Notes: generated from the letters alone by a model not told the origin. Positions 44,304 through 53,889 are shown, counted from the first letter of the stretch. The stretch is DNA of 64,000 nt from Vibrio sp. BS-M-Sm-2 (GCF_041504345.1 NZ_CP167894.1:868001-932000); one strand, 5' to 3'. Numbers and translations are program-made.

Positions 44304-45671
44304 TTAAGACTTCTGCATACGCTTTTTCAAACGCGCTAAATCAATCGCGCTTGAACGAACCGTTAATTTAATATGTTCGTAGTCGTACTCTTCTTTAACC
44401 ACACTCATGTTTGAGCGAATCTCACCGATGATGCCTTGTCCAGAATAAGGGATAGTGATCTCTTCTTCGATCATGCCTTCTTCAGCAACACCAACGATGT
44501 ACTTGTGTAGTTTAGTGATATCTAACGGATCACGAGTCGACGTTAGCATCGCATCTGGGAATTCTTCGATCAGCTCTAACTGCTGTTCTTCCGTCAATCT
44601 ATCGCACTTATTCAGCACCAATAGTTTTTCGCTACCTTCAACGCCCACTTGTGCCAATACGTCGTGTACCACATCAAGTTGTGCGCGGAATGAAACGTCA
44701 GAAGCATCAACGACATAAAGCAGCAATGAAGCATCATGCGCTTCTGCTAGTGTAGAGTGGAACGAAGCAACCAAATCGTGTGGCAGTTTCTTGATGAAAC
44801 CTACTGTATCTGAAACCAGAATACGCGGCTGAGTAATTGGTTGAAGCGCACGAACCGTGGTGTCTAGCGTTGCGAACAGTTTATCTTCACCCACCACTTC
44901 GGTTGAGGTCATTGCACGCATCATCGAAGACTTACCGGCATTGGTGTAGCCAACTAAAGCAACAGTGAAAAGCTCCGCGCGCCTTGTGCGTCGGGTCTTC
45001 ATTTCATCTTGTACGCTTACTAGCTCACGCTTAAGCGCAGCAATTTGGTCACGTACGTTACGACGGTCTAGCTCTAGTGAAGTTTCACCAGCGCCCTGAC
45101 CCATCTGGCGCTCTTTGTCACCCTCAGCCGTTTCACGAAGTCGTGGCACTAAATAGTTTAGACGAGCGATATCAACTTGCAGACGAGCAGTACGAGTACG
45201 AGCGTGGCGACTGAAGATCTCAATGATGATGCCTGTACGGTCAAAAACTTCGACACCTAGGTGAGATTCGACATTACGCAGTTGAGACGGGCTCAAATCA
45301 CAGTCGAATACCACAACATCAGCAGCGCCGTATTGAAAGTCGCCCGTTGGAAGATCATCAAAATCTAGCTCGTCGATTTCTGAATCAAACAGACCAGATT
45401 CATCAAGGAAGTCTTCATCTTCTGCTTCTTCAATCGAACCTTGGTAGCCGGTTAGGTGTGCAATTTCCGCAAGCTTACCAGCACCCAACACGTTTTGTCG
45501 TTGAGTTGAACTGTGGTGCTGCGATTGAGTACCGACCACTTTAAACCCTAGGGTTGTTACTAAGCGAGCAAGTTCGGCAAGAGACTCTTTTGCTTCGTCA
45601 CCTTTGAAGTCCGGTGTCGTAATAGAAATAAGTAAAGCGTTACTAGCTGAGGGTTTTGCTGTTAGTTTCAT
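44304..45671 (-). CDS. hflX: HflX-family GTPase with acidic insert
   Basis: Ribosome-associated GTPase of the HflX family, which in other bacteria splits stalled ribosomes. The 455-residue protein has the HflX N-terminal domain (RQNVLGAGKLAEIA, DLSPSQLRNVESHLGVEVFDRTGII and ARTRTARLQVDIARLNYLVPRL) and a G domain with VGYTNAGKSS, SDTVGFIKKLPHDLV and NKCD. It carries an unusual Asp/Glu-rich insert at about residues 82-105, making it longer than E. coli HflX (426). It is not in the hfq-hflX-hflKC context, so it may be a second paralogue; the symbol names the family, not proven orthology. Confidence 0.85.
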   Translation of the reverse strand: MKLTAKPSASNALLISITTPDFKGDEAKESLAELARLVTTLGFKVVGTQSQHHSSTQRQNVLGAGKLAEIAHLTGYQGSIEEAEDEDFLDESGLFDSEIDELDFDDLPTGDFQYGAADVVVFDCDLSPSQLRNVESHLGVEVFDRTGIIIEIFSRHARTRTARLQVDIARLNYLVPRLRETAEGDKERQMGQGAGETSLELDRRNVRDQIAALKRELVSVQDEMKTRRTRRAELFTVALVGYTNAGKSSMMRAMTSTEVVGEDKLFATLDTTVRALQPITQPRILVSDTVGFIKKLPHDLVASFHSTLAEAHDASLLLYVVDASDVSFRAQLDVVHDVLAQVGVEGSEKLLVLNKCDRLTEEQQLELIEEFPDAMLTSTRDPLDITKLHKYIVGVAEEGMIEEEITIPYSGQGIIGEIRSNMSVVKEEYDYEHIKLTVRSSAIDLARLKKRMQKS

Positions 45672-45825
45672 GTATTCTTCTGTTTATGCACCAAAGTGCA
45701 ACCTAGTATTTGATCTAAAGTTGAGTTGATCCTACGCGTTTCTACGTCAGCTTTATATAGCCACATCACACTAAATATCAGCTTTGATGATAATTAACTG
45801 TCTACTCGATGATTATTCACAATAA

Positions 45826-45850
45826 AAAACGACCCATCAGGTCGCTTTTT
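45826..45850 (-). terminator. Intrinsic terminator after the subtilisin gene
   Basis: Arms CGACC and GGTCG around CATCA, flanked by A and T runs on either side. It sits downstream of the minus-strand peptidase gene and upstream of the hflX-like gene, whose promoter must lie between 45672 and this point. The stem sequence resembles the pfaD terminator. Confidence 0.8.
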
Positions 45851-45906
45851 ATTGCCTACAACGGCATTTGTTACACCTACTTAAACTATCAACACTGTCA
45901 AACGAA

Positions 45907-47037
45907 TTAATTACTCACTGCAATAGGGTCAGGAGATCCATCGGGATCATTATTCACGGCTCCATCCAAAGAGAATGAGCCTCCGGTGGCTAATAGTACT
46001 CCACAAAAGTGAGGAGCCGCCATTGAGGTACCATTGTAAGAAACTGTTCCTCCTCCGGCTTTGGTCGATAACACATCAACTCCCGGTTGAGCGTAATCTA
46101 CATCAGAACCATAATTGGAAAAGTAAGCGAAGTTATCGCTAGTTTCACCAAATGCGGAGATAGTAAATATATTCGTGCCGTTGGTGCTAGCAGGCGTAAA
46201 ACCACTGGCATCCTGGCCTGAATTACCCGCTGCAATTGAGAAAAATATCCCTTTTGCTGCCGCTGTTTTAATTGCACTATCCAAGGCTGCCGAATATCCC
46301 GAGCCTCCCAAGCTCATATTGGCACAGTCACCAGAGGCGCCATAGCGTGCAACATGATCAACACCTGCAATCACGCCCGACATTGAACCACTACCACTGT
46401 TATCTAACACTCGTACGGGAATGACCTGTACACCGGGGGCAACGCCAACGACATCAAAACCGTCATCATAAGCCCCAATGGTACCTGCTACATGCGTACC
46501 GTGCCCATTACCATCATTAGTGTTATTTTTCTTACCGCGAGTAAAATTTGCCCCTCGGGATTTATTTACATTTAAATCTGGGTGGTCGCTGTCAATACCC
46601 GAGTCTATCACCCAAGCAACGACGGAGGCACCACTCATATCACCAGTACCACCGTTAACTCTGGTGATCCCCCAAGGGATCTGTTGTGGGTCTCGCTCAA
46701 CACTATCTCCGCCTCGATCAGGTTTGCCCCCTCGAGGTAAAGCGTGCATGACGATATCAGGCTCAATATAATCAATCTCGGGGAACTTATTTTTAAGGCC
46801 TTTGAGAGCTTGCTCTGGGACCTTAAGAGAAAATCCTTTCAAGGCGTGGCTATATTGATGCCCCACCACACCGTGTCCTTTGGCAACTTCACGCGCGATA
46901 TCACTCGCCCGAGACTCCGATGTACTCTCTTTAAGAACAACAATATAACTGTCTCTCAAATCATGATTAACAACAGCAGATACAGGAAAGGAAAGAAGAG
47001 CAAGTAACATTGCTCCTGCAAACATTTGGACTCTCAT
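45907..47037 (-). CDS. Secreted subtilisin-like serine protease (S8 family)
   Basis: Exported protease of 376 residues from ATG 47037 (AAGGAT about 11 bases upstream). Residues 1-21 form a signal peptide (FAGAMLLALLSFPVSA). An I9-type inhibitor propeptide (DSYIVVLKE to EIDYIEPDIV) spans about 29-96, followed by the catalytic domain with Asp145 (WVIDSGIDSDHPDL), His179 (GNGHGTHVAGT), oxyanion Asn272 (AAGNSG) and Ser338 (NGTSMAAPH). The C-terminus is short with no GlyGly-CTERM tail, so it is not an obvious rhombosortase substrate. The frame is open 37 codons further upstream, but those residues precede the signal peptide and look untranslated. It is a single-gene unit. Confidence 0.9.
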   Translation of the reverse strand: MRVQMFAGAMLLALLSFPVSAVVNHDLRDSYIVVLKESTSESRASDIAREVAKGHGVVGHQYSHALKGFSLKVPEQALKGLKNKFPEIDYIEPDIVMHALPRGGKPDRGGDSVERDPQQIPWGITRVNGGTGDMSGASVVAWVIDSGIDSDHPDLNVNKSRGANFTRGKKNNTNDGNGHGTHVAGTIGAYDDGFDVVGVAPGVQVIPVRVLDNSGSGSMSGVIAGVDHVARYGASGDCANMSLGGSGYSAALDSAIKTAAAKGIFFSIAAGNSGQDASGFTPASTNGTNIFTISAFGETSDNFAYFSNYGSDVDYAQPGVDVLSTKAGGGTVSYNGTSMAAPHFCGVLLATGGSFSLDGAVNNDPDGSPDPIAVSN

Positions 47038-47130
47038 TACAGATATCCTTCTTCCAAAAATTAATACCTCATAAAGCATAGTCGTTACTGAGCTTTTTAT
47101 CATCAACATGACAATTAGTCTGTCCTGATA

Positions 47131-47161
47131 CAAAAACACCCCATCCAACGATGAGGTGTTT
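47131..47161 (-). terminator. Intrinsic terminator after the sugar ABC operon
   Basis: Arms AAACACC-CATC and GATG-GGTGTTT around CAAC, with T5 following on the minus strand. It ends the operon about 25 bases after the ATPase stop. Confidence 0.85.
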
Positions 47162-47186
47162 GGTAAAACTAACTTGCTAGCAACAC

Positions 47187-48299
47187 TTAGAAATCAATTC
47201 TCGCTTCTGTCTGAGCATCAAAGAATACCGCCTTTGATAAGTCAAAATGCAGTGGTGCCATTTGACCAACCGATACCTCAAATTCCGGTGACAAACGACA
47301 CGCGACTTCTTGGTCATTCACTTTGACCATTGCAATAGTATCTGGCCCTGTCGGTTCCAATACCTCCAGTTGTAAGTCTAGCTTCGTGGTTGCCGACACA
47401 TCATCACCTTCTTGCTCAGTAATGTGTTCTGGACGCAACCCAATCACCAACTCTTTGCCATCTTGGTCGCGCATACTCTGTGGCAAACGAATGTGGTGTT
47501 CTTGATCTGCCGTGCCAACCACCTTGATAATCGGATTCTGTTCCTCATCCAAATCCACCATGGTTTTAATGAAGTTCATTGACGGTGACCCCATAAAGCC
47601 AGCCACAAACATGTTATTTGGCTTAGTGTAGATCTCTTGTGGTGTGCCAAGTTGCTGCAGTTCACCATCTTTCATTACTGCGATGCGATCCGCTAGTGTC
47701 ATTGCTTCGATCTGATCATGGGTTACATAAACAATCGTGGTGTTGAGCTTCTGGTGCAGACGTTTAATCTGATGACGCATCTCAACACGTAGCTTGGCAT
47801 CCAAGTTAGAAAGCGGCTCATCAAACAGATACAGCTTCGGACGACGAGCCAGAGCGCGGCCCATCGCGACACGTTGACGCTGGCCACCAGAAAGCTGCGA
47901 TGGTTTACGATCAAGTAACTGTTCGATTTGCAGCATTTCAGCAACTCGATTGACTTCAGCATCGATCTCTTCCTGAGGCATCTTACGAATCTTCAAACCG
48001 AAAGCGATATTGCCGCGTACCGTCATGTTTGGATAAAGTGCGTATGATTGGAATACCATCGCGATGTCGCGGTCTTTAGGTTCAACCTGCGCCACGTCAA
48101 CACCATCAATCACAATCTCACCTGAGCTAATATTCTCTAGCCCAGCGATGGTGTTCATTAGGGTGGATTTTCCACACCCCGAAGGGCCGACAAGTATCAA
48201 AAATTCCCCCGAATCGATACTGATGTCGATGCCCTTTAACGTTTCGTTGTCCGCGTTGCGATAGGTTTTACGGATCTGTTTTAAATCTAATGTTGCCAT
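47187..48299 (-). CDS. Sugar ABC transporter ATPase (MalK/UgpC type)
   Basis: ATP-hydrolysing subunit of the sugar importer encoded just upstream. The 370-residue protein has Walker A GPSGCGKST (about residue 39), Q-loop VFQSYALYPNMTV, signature LSGGQRQRVAMGRALAR, Walker B LYLFDEPLSNLDAKLR and the switch histidine in YVTHDQIEAM. A C-terminal TOBE/regulatory domain (about 240-370) is typical of the MalK group. It starts six bases after the second permease stop and is the last gene of the operon. Substrate cannot be read from the ATPase; the cluster suggests glucose or a similar hexose. Confidence 0.92.
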   Translation of the reverse strand: MATLDLKQIRKTYRNADNETLKGIDISIDSGEFLILVGPSGCGKSTLMNTIAGLENISSGEIVIDGVDVAQVEPKDRDIAMVFQSYALYPNMTVRGNIAFGLKIRKMPQEEIDAEVNRVAEMLQIEQLLDRKPSQLSGGQRQRVAMGRALARRPKLYLFDEPLSNLDAKLRVEMRHQIKRLHQKLNTTIVYVTHDQIEAMTLADRIAVMKDGELQQLGTPQEIYTKPNNMFVAGFMGSPSMNFIKTMVDLDEEQNPIIKVVGTADQEHHIRLPQSMRDQDGKELVIGLRPEHITEQEGDDVSATTKLDLQLEVLEPTGPDTIAMVKVNDQEVACRLSPEFEVSVGQMAPLHFDLSKAVFFDAQTEARIDF

Positions 48300-48305
48300 G
48301 GGTAA

Positions 48306-49163
48306 TTATCCTTTTACTGATCCTGCCGTTAGGCCACGAACAAAATATTTTCCTGCGAAGACGTACACCAACAGTGTTGGTAGTGCGGCGATAATCGCGG
48401 CAGCCATGTCGACGTTATATTCTTTAACGCCTGTGCTGGTGTTGACTAGATTGTTTAATGCCACGGTGATCGGCTGAGTTTCTGAACCTGAGTAAACCAC
48501 CCCGAACAAGAAATCATTCCAGATTGCGGTGAACTGCCAGATCACCGTCACCATGATAATTGGCGTTGAGATCGGTAATAAGATCTTGAAGAAGATGGTA
48601 AAGAAACCTGCACCATCAAGTTTTGCCGCTTTGATCAATTCATCAGGAATCGAGATATAGAAGTTACGGAAAAACAGAGTGGTAAACGCCATGCCATAGA
48701 TAACGTGCACAATCACCAAGCCAATCGTGGTGTTCGCTAACCCCATCTTGCCAAGCATGGTTGCCATTGGCAGCAGCACTACTTGGAATGGAATGAAGCA
48801 GCCAAAGAGCAACAAGCTAAAGAACAGGTTTGAGCCTCTAAATTGCCATTTCGTTACCACATAGCCATTGAATGCACCCAACAATGTTGAAATCGCTACC
48901 GCAGGAATCACCATTTGGAACGAGTTCCAGAAGTAGCCTTTAATGCCTTCGCACTTCACACCAGTACAAGCGGTGTCCCACGCTTTATACCAAGCATCAA
49001 ACACCCACTCTTTCGGCAAACTCATCAGGTTACCCGCCTTGATATCAGGCAGAGTTTTGAATGAGGTCAGTACCATTACGAACAGTGGCATTAGGTAAAC
49101 TAAACAGAAGAAAAGCAGTGCTGAATAGATAAACATTCGAGCAAAATTGATGTTATTCATCAT
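48306..49163 (-). CDS. Sugar ABC transporter permease (MalG type)
   Basis: 285-residue inner-membrane permease with about six hydrophobic helices. The cytoplasmic EAA loop, which contacts the ATPase, is seen as PDELIKAAKLDGAGFFTIFFKILLPIS. It overlaps the preceding permease by four bases (ATGA) and is followed directly by the ATPase gene. It pairs with that permease as the second half of the membrane channel. In the Pseudomonas glucose system the corresponding gene is gtsC. Confidence 0.92.
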   Translation of the reverse strand: MMNNINFARMFIYSALLFFCLVYLMPLFVMVLTSFKTLPDIKAGNLMSLPKEWVFDAWYKAWDTACTGVKCEGIKGYFWNSFQMVIPAVAISTLLGAFNGYVVTKWQFRGSNLFFSLLLFGCFIPFQVVLLPMATMLGKMGLANTTIGLVIVHVIYGMAFTTLFFRNFYISIPDELIKAAKLDGAGFFTIFFKILLPISTPIIMVTVIWQFTAIWNDFLFGVVYSGSETQPITVALNNLVNTSTGVKEYNVDMAAAIIAALPTLLVYVFAGKYFVRGLTAGSVKG

Positions 49164-50098
49164 GACTTTTTCTCCCTAAGTTCAGAGTAAAGGTAAGGCA
49201 CGAGAATCGCTAAAATACCGGCAAGCATCATCATGGCACTGGCAGCACCAAGACCAATTTGCCCACGTGTAAATGAGTGTGCGTACATGAATAGCGCAGG
49301 AAGATCCGATGAATAACCCGGGCCACCCGCTGTCATTGCGGTCACAAGGTCAAAGCTCTTAATCGCAATGTGTGACGTGATGATCACCGCGCTGAAAACC
49401 ACAGGGCGCAAGCAAGGTAGAATGATTTTGAGATAGATGGTAGGTAAGCTTGCACCGTCAATTTGAGCTGCTTTGATGATTGATGAATCGATACCACGCA
49501 GACCCGCTAAGAACATCGCCATCACGAAGCCTGAAGACTGCCACAGTGCCGCGATAACTAAGGTATACACCGACATTTCCGAGTCGACTAACCAATCAAA
49601 TTTGAAGTCAGTAAATCCCCAATCTTGCATCAACTTTTCAATGCCAAGACCCGGATTAAGAATCCATTTCCACGCCGTACCTGTCACGATAAATGACAAC
49701 GCCATTGGGTAGAGATAGATAGTACGAATTGCCCCTTCTTGGCGGATATTCTGGTCAAGCAATACAGCTAAACCAACACCAAGCAAGATGGCAATAACCA
49801 TGAATAGAAAGCCAAACACACCGAGGTTGGTGATTGAGGTGATCCAGCGATCGTTATCCATCAGCTTTTCATATTGGGTTAACCCAACGAAGTTAAAGCT
49901 CGGCAGAAATCGAGAGTTAGTGAACGACAACGCTGCCGTCCAAAAAATGTAGCCGTAGATACACACCACGGTCACTAACGCGGTCGGCGCCAGTACAATT
50001 TTAGGTAACCAATGTTGCAACCTGTCAGCAAAACTCGGTTTCGGTGCAGGCTGGCTCCTTGTCGGTTTTGGAGTCGACTCAGTCAAAACATGCTCCAT
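49160..50098 (-). CDS. Sugar ABC transporter permease (MalF type)
   Basis: 312-residue permease with a proline-rich cytoplasmic N-terminus (TESTPKPTRSQPAPKPSFAD) and about six membrane helices. The EAA loop is IDSSIIKAAQIDGASLPTIYL, followed by KIILPCLRPVVFSAV. It lies between the binding protein gene and the second permease, overlapping the latter by four bases. It corresponds in position and type to gtsB of Pseudomonas. The substrate is inferred only from context. Confidence 0.92.
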   Translation of the reverse strand: MEHVLTESTPKPTRSQPAPKPSFADRLQHWLPKIVLAPTALVTVVCIYGYIFWTAALSFTNSRFLPSFNFVGLTQYEKLMDNDRWITSITNLGVFGFLFMVIAILLGVGLAVLLDQNIRQEGAIRTIYLYPMALSFIVTGTAWKWILNPGLGIEKLMQDWGFTDFKFDWLVDSEMSVYTLVIAALWQSSGFVMAMFLAGLRGIDSSIIKAAQIDGASLPTIYLKIILPCLRPVVFSAVIITSHIAIKSFDLVTAMTAGGPGYSSDLPALFMYAHSFTRGQIGLGAASAMMMLAGILAILVPYLYSELREKKS

Positions 50099-50188
50099 AA
50101 CTTATCCTTGTTGCACAATCGAGCCAATGGCTTACCTCTCGGCACCACATCAGCATCACGCATATCAGAATTGGGAGTGAAGAGCAGA

Positions 50189-50207
50189 TAGGCTCCCTAC
50201 GAGCCTA
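50189..50207 (-). promoter_or_regulatory. Hairpin between binding protein and permease genes
   Basis: Perfect arms TAGGCTC and GAGCCTA around CCTAC, about 35 bases after the binding-protein stop. No T tract follows, so it is more likely an mRNA stabiliser or partial attenuator giving an excess of binding protein over permeases. Confidence 0.55.
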
Positions 50208-50242
50208 CCCACCCTGGGGGTTTGGTGTTAAACCAATTGAGA

Positions 50243-51490
50243 TTAGATAGCCGCTTTCACTGCTTTTGCTAACTTAGCTGCCGCTTGTTTCGGATCGGCA
50301 TCTTTCTCATTGAAGAAGTTGGTCACTACGTCATAGATCGCGCCTTGAGCGTAGCTTGTTGTCGCTAGGCCGTGAGCCATACTCGGAACAAGATCGCCAG
50401 ATTCAGCACTCGCTTTGAAGGTTGCCATTGAGTCCAACGCACATTGGTCAAACTTAGACATGTCCATATCTAGACGTACAGGGATAGAACCTTTGTTAAG
50501 GTTGAAGACTTCTTGGAAATCTTTAGTAAGAATGGTTTTCGCTAGATCTTGCTGCGCTTTTTGGTTCTCTTTATCGCTTAACTCAAAGAACGCAAAGCTA
50601 TCGATGTTGAAGGTAAATTGGCCGTCAGTACCCGGAGCTGGGGCACAGATGTAATCTTTACCCGGCACTTTACCTGCCGCAGTAAACTCACCTTTCGCCC
50701 AGTCACCCATGATTTGCATCGCGGCTTCGCCATTGATAACCATTGAAGTTGCGACGTTCCAATCACGACCTGGCGAATTGCTGTCGATGTAGTCACGCAT
50801 CTTTTTGAACTTGGTGAACACTTCCACCATCTTGTCGCCCGATAATACGTCCATATCAAGATCAACGAACGCTTTGTTGTAATCTTCACTGCCTAGTACA
50901 TCGAGAGCCACCGCTTCGAATACGGTTGCGTCTTGCCAAGGTTGACCACCGTGAGCCAGTGGAATGAAGCCAGCCGCTTTAATCTTGTCTGCAGCAACGA
51001 AGAACTCATCTAACGTAGTTGGAACCGTCACGCCTGATTTTTCTAAAACAACAGGGTTCGCCCATAGCCAGTTAACACGGTGAACGTTGACAGGAACCGC
51101 CACATATTCGCCGTCCCACTTCATGACTTTGGTCACCACCTCTGGCAGTAACTCATCCCATTGTTCTTGTTTAGCAGTCGCATCGAGAGACGTTAGAAAA
51201 CCTAAACCACCCCACTCTTGAATATCATGACCTTTAATCTGTGCCGCAGATGGAGGATTGCCCGATACTGCTCGCGTTTTCAAAACAGTCATCGCACTTT
51301 CACCGCCGCCACCAGCAACAGCAAAATCTTTCCAAGTATGGCCTTGCTCTTCAATCATCTCTTTCAGTACCGCTGCGGATTTCGCTTCGCCACCGGCAGT
51401 CCACCAGTGAAGCACTTCCACTTCACCAGCTTGAGAAAATGTTGAGGCAGCAAGAAGAGATAGAGTAAGTAGGGTTTTATTGATTTTCAT
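50243..51490 (-). CDS. Periplasmic sugar-binding protein of ABC transporter
   Basis: 415-residue family 1 extracellular solute-binding protein with a signal peptide cut after STFSQA. The mature start [17 protein letters not shown] and the segment [21 protein letters not shown] resemble glucose/mannose-binding proteins (Pseudomonas GtsA type) as I recall them; [15 protein letters not shown] is another shared segment. It is the first gene of the transporter and is separated from the upstream histidine kinase by 111 bases that include an inverted repeat. The sugar specificity is inference. Confidence 0.88.
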   Translation of the reverse strand: MKINKTLLTLSLLAASTFSQAGEVEVLHWWTAGGEAKSAAVLKEMIEEQGHTWKDFAVAGGGGESAMTVLKTRAVSGNPPSAAQIKGHDIQEWGGLGFLTSLDATAKQEQWDELLPEVVTKVMKWDGEYVAVPVNVHRVNWLWANPVVLEKSGVTVPTTLDEFFVAADKIKAAGFIPLAHGGQPWQDATVFEAVALDVLGSEDYNKAFVDLDMDVLSGDKMVEVFTKFKKMRDYIDSNSPGRDWNVATSMVINGEAAMQIMGDWAKGEFTAAGKVPGKDYICAPAPGTDGQFTFNIDSFAFFELSDKENQKAQQDLAKTILTKDFQEVFNLNKGSIPVRLDMDMSKFDQCALDSMATFKASAESGDLVPSMAHGLATTSYAQGAIYDVVTNFFNEKDADPKQAAAKLAKAVKAAI

Positions 51491-51582
51491 TATTATCTTC
51501 CATGTTTTAGCGGACTCGACGTCCGGTTCAATAAAGAGTCTACTTATTCTGATTGATAAGATTGAAACAAAAGGTAAGCCCC

Positions 51583-51602
51583 ATGTAACACAATTGTTAC
51601 AT
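51583..51602. promoter_or_regulatory. Inverted repeat upstream of the sugar-binding protein gene
   Basis: Perfect 8-base arms ATGTAACA and TGTTACAT around CAAT, about 93 bases upstream of the binding-protein start and touching the histidine kinase stop. It could be the operator for the adjacent response regulator or a terminator-like hairpin; no T run follows, which favours an operator. Confidence 0.45.
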
Positions 51603-53047
51603 TACACTTCTAGGCCTGTGGGGATATAGACTTTGGCTTCTAAGCCGCCTTGAGAGGAGTTGCGAATAATGAGATCTCCGCCGTGTCCGTGCAGGATATT
51701 TCGGCAGATCCCGAGGCCAAGTCCGTGTCCTTGGTCATCGGTTGCAAGCCTAAAGTAAGGTTCAAAGACCATCTCTAGTTTGTCTTCTGGAATGCCATTA
51801 CCACGGTCTTGAATAGTCACGACCACCCAAAGTTCATCACCACTAACTTCCACTACGGCAGATGAACCATATTTCACTGCGTTGTCGATTAAGTTGGTCA
51901 GTACACGCTTAATCGCCAGTGGTTTCGCAACCAATGGCTCAATGACGACCGGCTCGAACTCTACCTTTGTCTGATATTGATTATGAGATTCAATCACAGA
52001 GAGCACCATTTCATTGAGGTCAATAATGGCATTATTCTCGTGTAGGTCGGTGTCTCTTACGGCTTGTAACGCACCTTTGACCATCATTTCTAGCTCGTCC
52101 AAGTCTTTATTGAACTTATCTTTCTTTACTTCACTCTCCAACAATTCAGCCCGCAATCTAAGACGTGTTATTGGTGTCTTTAAGTCATGAGAAATAGCTG
52201 AGAAGAGGTGTTCTCTATCGGCCACATAGCGACGGATGCGCTGCTGCATCCGATTAAAAGCCCGAGTCGCTGTGACCAGTTCAGTTGCCCCTTCTTCGTT
52301 AAGCGGAGGCTGCTGAATATCCATGCTCATCTCATTAGCAGCTCTTGCTAACTTTTTAAGTGGGCGTACTTGGCGGCGAATCATTAAGTAGGTCAACACC
52401 AATAGAATGAGTGTTGAAGAGAGCAAGAAGATCACCTGTTCACGGCCAAGAATAGTGTCATCCAGTTTTACGTAAGGTGCAGGCAACAGTGCGGCAATGT
52501 ACACCCATTCATGACTGGCTAATTCAATCTGCACAACCAGAATAGGCGGATTAAGAGGTTCTAAGGTTAATGTGTGATGGGCCCACGATCGAGGGAGATC
52601 ACTTAAGTAGATGTCGTTTTTAAGTAATCGAAGGTGCTCTGGACGAGAAAAATCGACGCGTACCGATTCCACTTTATTGAGCTTGCTACTCAACACACTT
52701 TCTATGGCTTCTATCGAGGCCGTTTTCAAGCGGGTATCGGGGATCGGTTCAACAATCAAAGCCTCTTTATTAAAAGAGACGAAGAAACGCGTCCCGCCCA
52801 TATTTCGAATTTGGTCTAATACGATATGACGATATTTAACGGGCAGAGACTGGAAGAAAGTCACCGTTGAAGCAAACATGTTCGCCATACTCGATGAGGC
52901 AGAACGAATCCCTTCCAGCTCTTTGTGTTTTGATTCGCTATACCATATAGACGTTGCGATGCCCTGAGCTATTACCACCGCCAACAAGGTTAATAATAAG
53001 GTTCGAGCAACCAAGGAATTTGGCTTTAAACTTCTCAACCACTTCAT
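51602..53047 (-). CDS. Sensor histidine kinase of sugar uptake system (GtrS-like)
   Basis: 481-residue membrane kinase. A transmembrane segment lies near residues 14-34, a periplasmic sensor domain runs to about 203, a second segment (VIFLLSSTLILLVLTYLMI) follows, then a HAMP domain. His287 is the phosphoacceptor in FSAISHDLKTPITRLRLR. ATP-binding motifs are NLIDNAVKYG, DRGNGIPED and GHGLGLGICRNIL. It follows the response regulator gene by 13 bases and precedes the sugar transporter. The same arrangement occurs in Pseudomonas as gltR-gtrS beside gtsABCD, where the kinase senses sugar-acid intermediates; orthology is inferred from layout. Confidence 0.88.
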   Translation of the reverse strand: MKWLRSLKPNSLVARTLLLTLLAVVIAQGIATSIWYSESKHKELEGIRSASSSMANMFASTVTFFQSLPVKYRHIVLDQIRNMGGTRFFVSFNKEALIVEPIPDTRLKTASIEAIESVLSSKLNKVESVRVDFSRPEHLRLLKNDIYLSDLPRSWAHHTLTLEPLNPPILVVQIELASHEWVYIAALLPAPYVKLDDTILGREQVIFLLSSTLILLVLTYLMIRRQVRPLKKLARAANEMSMDIQQPPLNEEGATELVTATRAFNRMQQRIRRYVADREHLFSAISHDLKTPITRLRLRAELLESEVKKDKFNKDLDELEMMVKGALQAVRDTDLHENNAIIDLNEMVLSVIESHNQYQTKVEFEPVVIEPLVAKPLAIKRVLTNLIDNAVKYGSSAVVEVSGDELWVVVTIQDRGNGIPEDKLEMVFEPYFRLATDDQGHGLGLGICRNILHGHGGDLIIRNSSQGGLEAKVYIPTGLEV

Positions 53048-53060
53048 ACGGACTTCTTAC

Positions 53061-53789
53061 TCAGTGCTCATAATGCACAGGCACAGCCAGAATGTAGCCG
53101 TTGCCGCGCATGGTTTTGATGTAGTGAGGATATTTACCACTGTCACCCAATCGACTTCTCAGGCGGCTAAGCTGCACATCAATGCCACGTTCAAAAGGCA
53201 ATGCTTCACGGCCTCTGGTGGCGAAAGAGATGGTATCTCGGTCTAACACTTCATTAGGGCGAGTTAGAAATAGCATTAACAGTGAGAAATCACTGCCCGA
53301 CAAGTCCATCTCTTCTGAGCTTTCATTGTGGGAAATTCGATGCGCGAGCGTATCGAGCGTCCAATCACCAAAAATGATCTGCTTTGGCAGTGCATCATTG
53401 GGTTTGTCATCGACGACTTGAACACGGCGTAACAAGGCTTTGATACGCGCCATTAGCTGACGAGGGCTAAATGGCTTGGCGATGTAGTCATCTGCACCAA
53501 TTTCTAAGCCGATGATCTGGTCGGTTTCATCCGATACCGCAGTCAGCATGATAATAGGCACATTCGATTGTTTGCGGACGCGTTGACACAAGGTAAAACC
53601 GTCATCACCGGGCAGCATCACATCAAGAAGAATCAGGTCAGGATAGCCTTGGCTTTGCAGGTGAGTTTCGAGTTCAACACCGTCTCCAACTGAGGAGACA
53701 TCGAAACCCGATTTTGTGAGGTACTCTTCCAGCAGCTCGCGGATTTCTTGATCATCATCCACCACGAGAATTCGAGTATTTGTTGGCAT
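53061..53789 (-). CDS. OmpR-family response regulator (GltR-like)
   Basis: 242-residue transcription regulator. The receiver domain has the acidic pocket VVDDDQE, phospho-acceptor Asp56 in LILLDVMLPGDDGF, and conserved Thr and Lys in IIMLTAV and DYIAKPFSPRQL. The C-terminal winged helix includes DFSLLMLFLTRPNEVLDRDTI and RGIDVQLSRLRSRLG. It is the first gene of a probable operon with the kinase and lies upstream of the sugar ABC genes on the same strand. It likely activates those genes. Upstream lies about 160 bp to selO. Confidence 0.9.
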   Translation of the reverse strand: MPTNTRILVVDDDQEIRELLEEYLTKSGFDVSSVGDGVELETHLQSQGYPDLILLDVMLPGDDGFTLCQRVRKQSNVPIIMLTAVSDETDQIIGLEIGADDYIAKPFSPRQLMARIKALLRRVQVVDDKPNDALPKQIIFGDWTLDTLAHRISHNESSEEMDLSGSDFSLLMLFLTRPNEVLDRDTISFATRGREALPFERGIDVQLSRLRSRLGDSGKYPHYIKTMRGNGYILAVPVHYEH

Positions 53790-53889
53790 CGCCCAAACCT
53801 ATTAAATTTACAACTTATTCACATAGTGTATAGGCTGGCCGATTATTTGATTATTGACATGTTTGTAAAGTTAGACGAACAAACAGATA

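Noticed and set aside
47038..47148. N-terminal extension of the subtilisin
   Set aside because: The signal peptide begins at ATG 47037 with AAGGAT upstream; the extension would place 37 residues before it.
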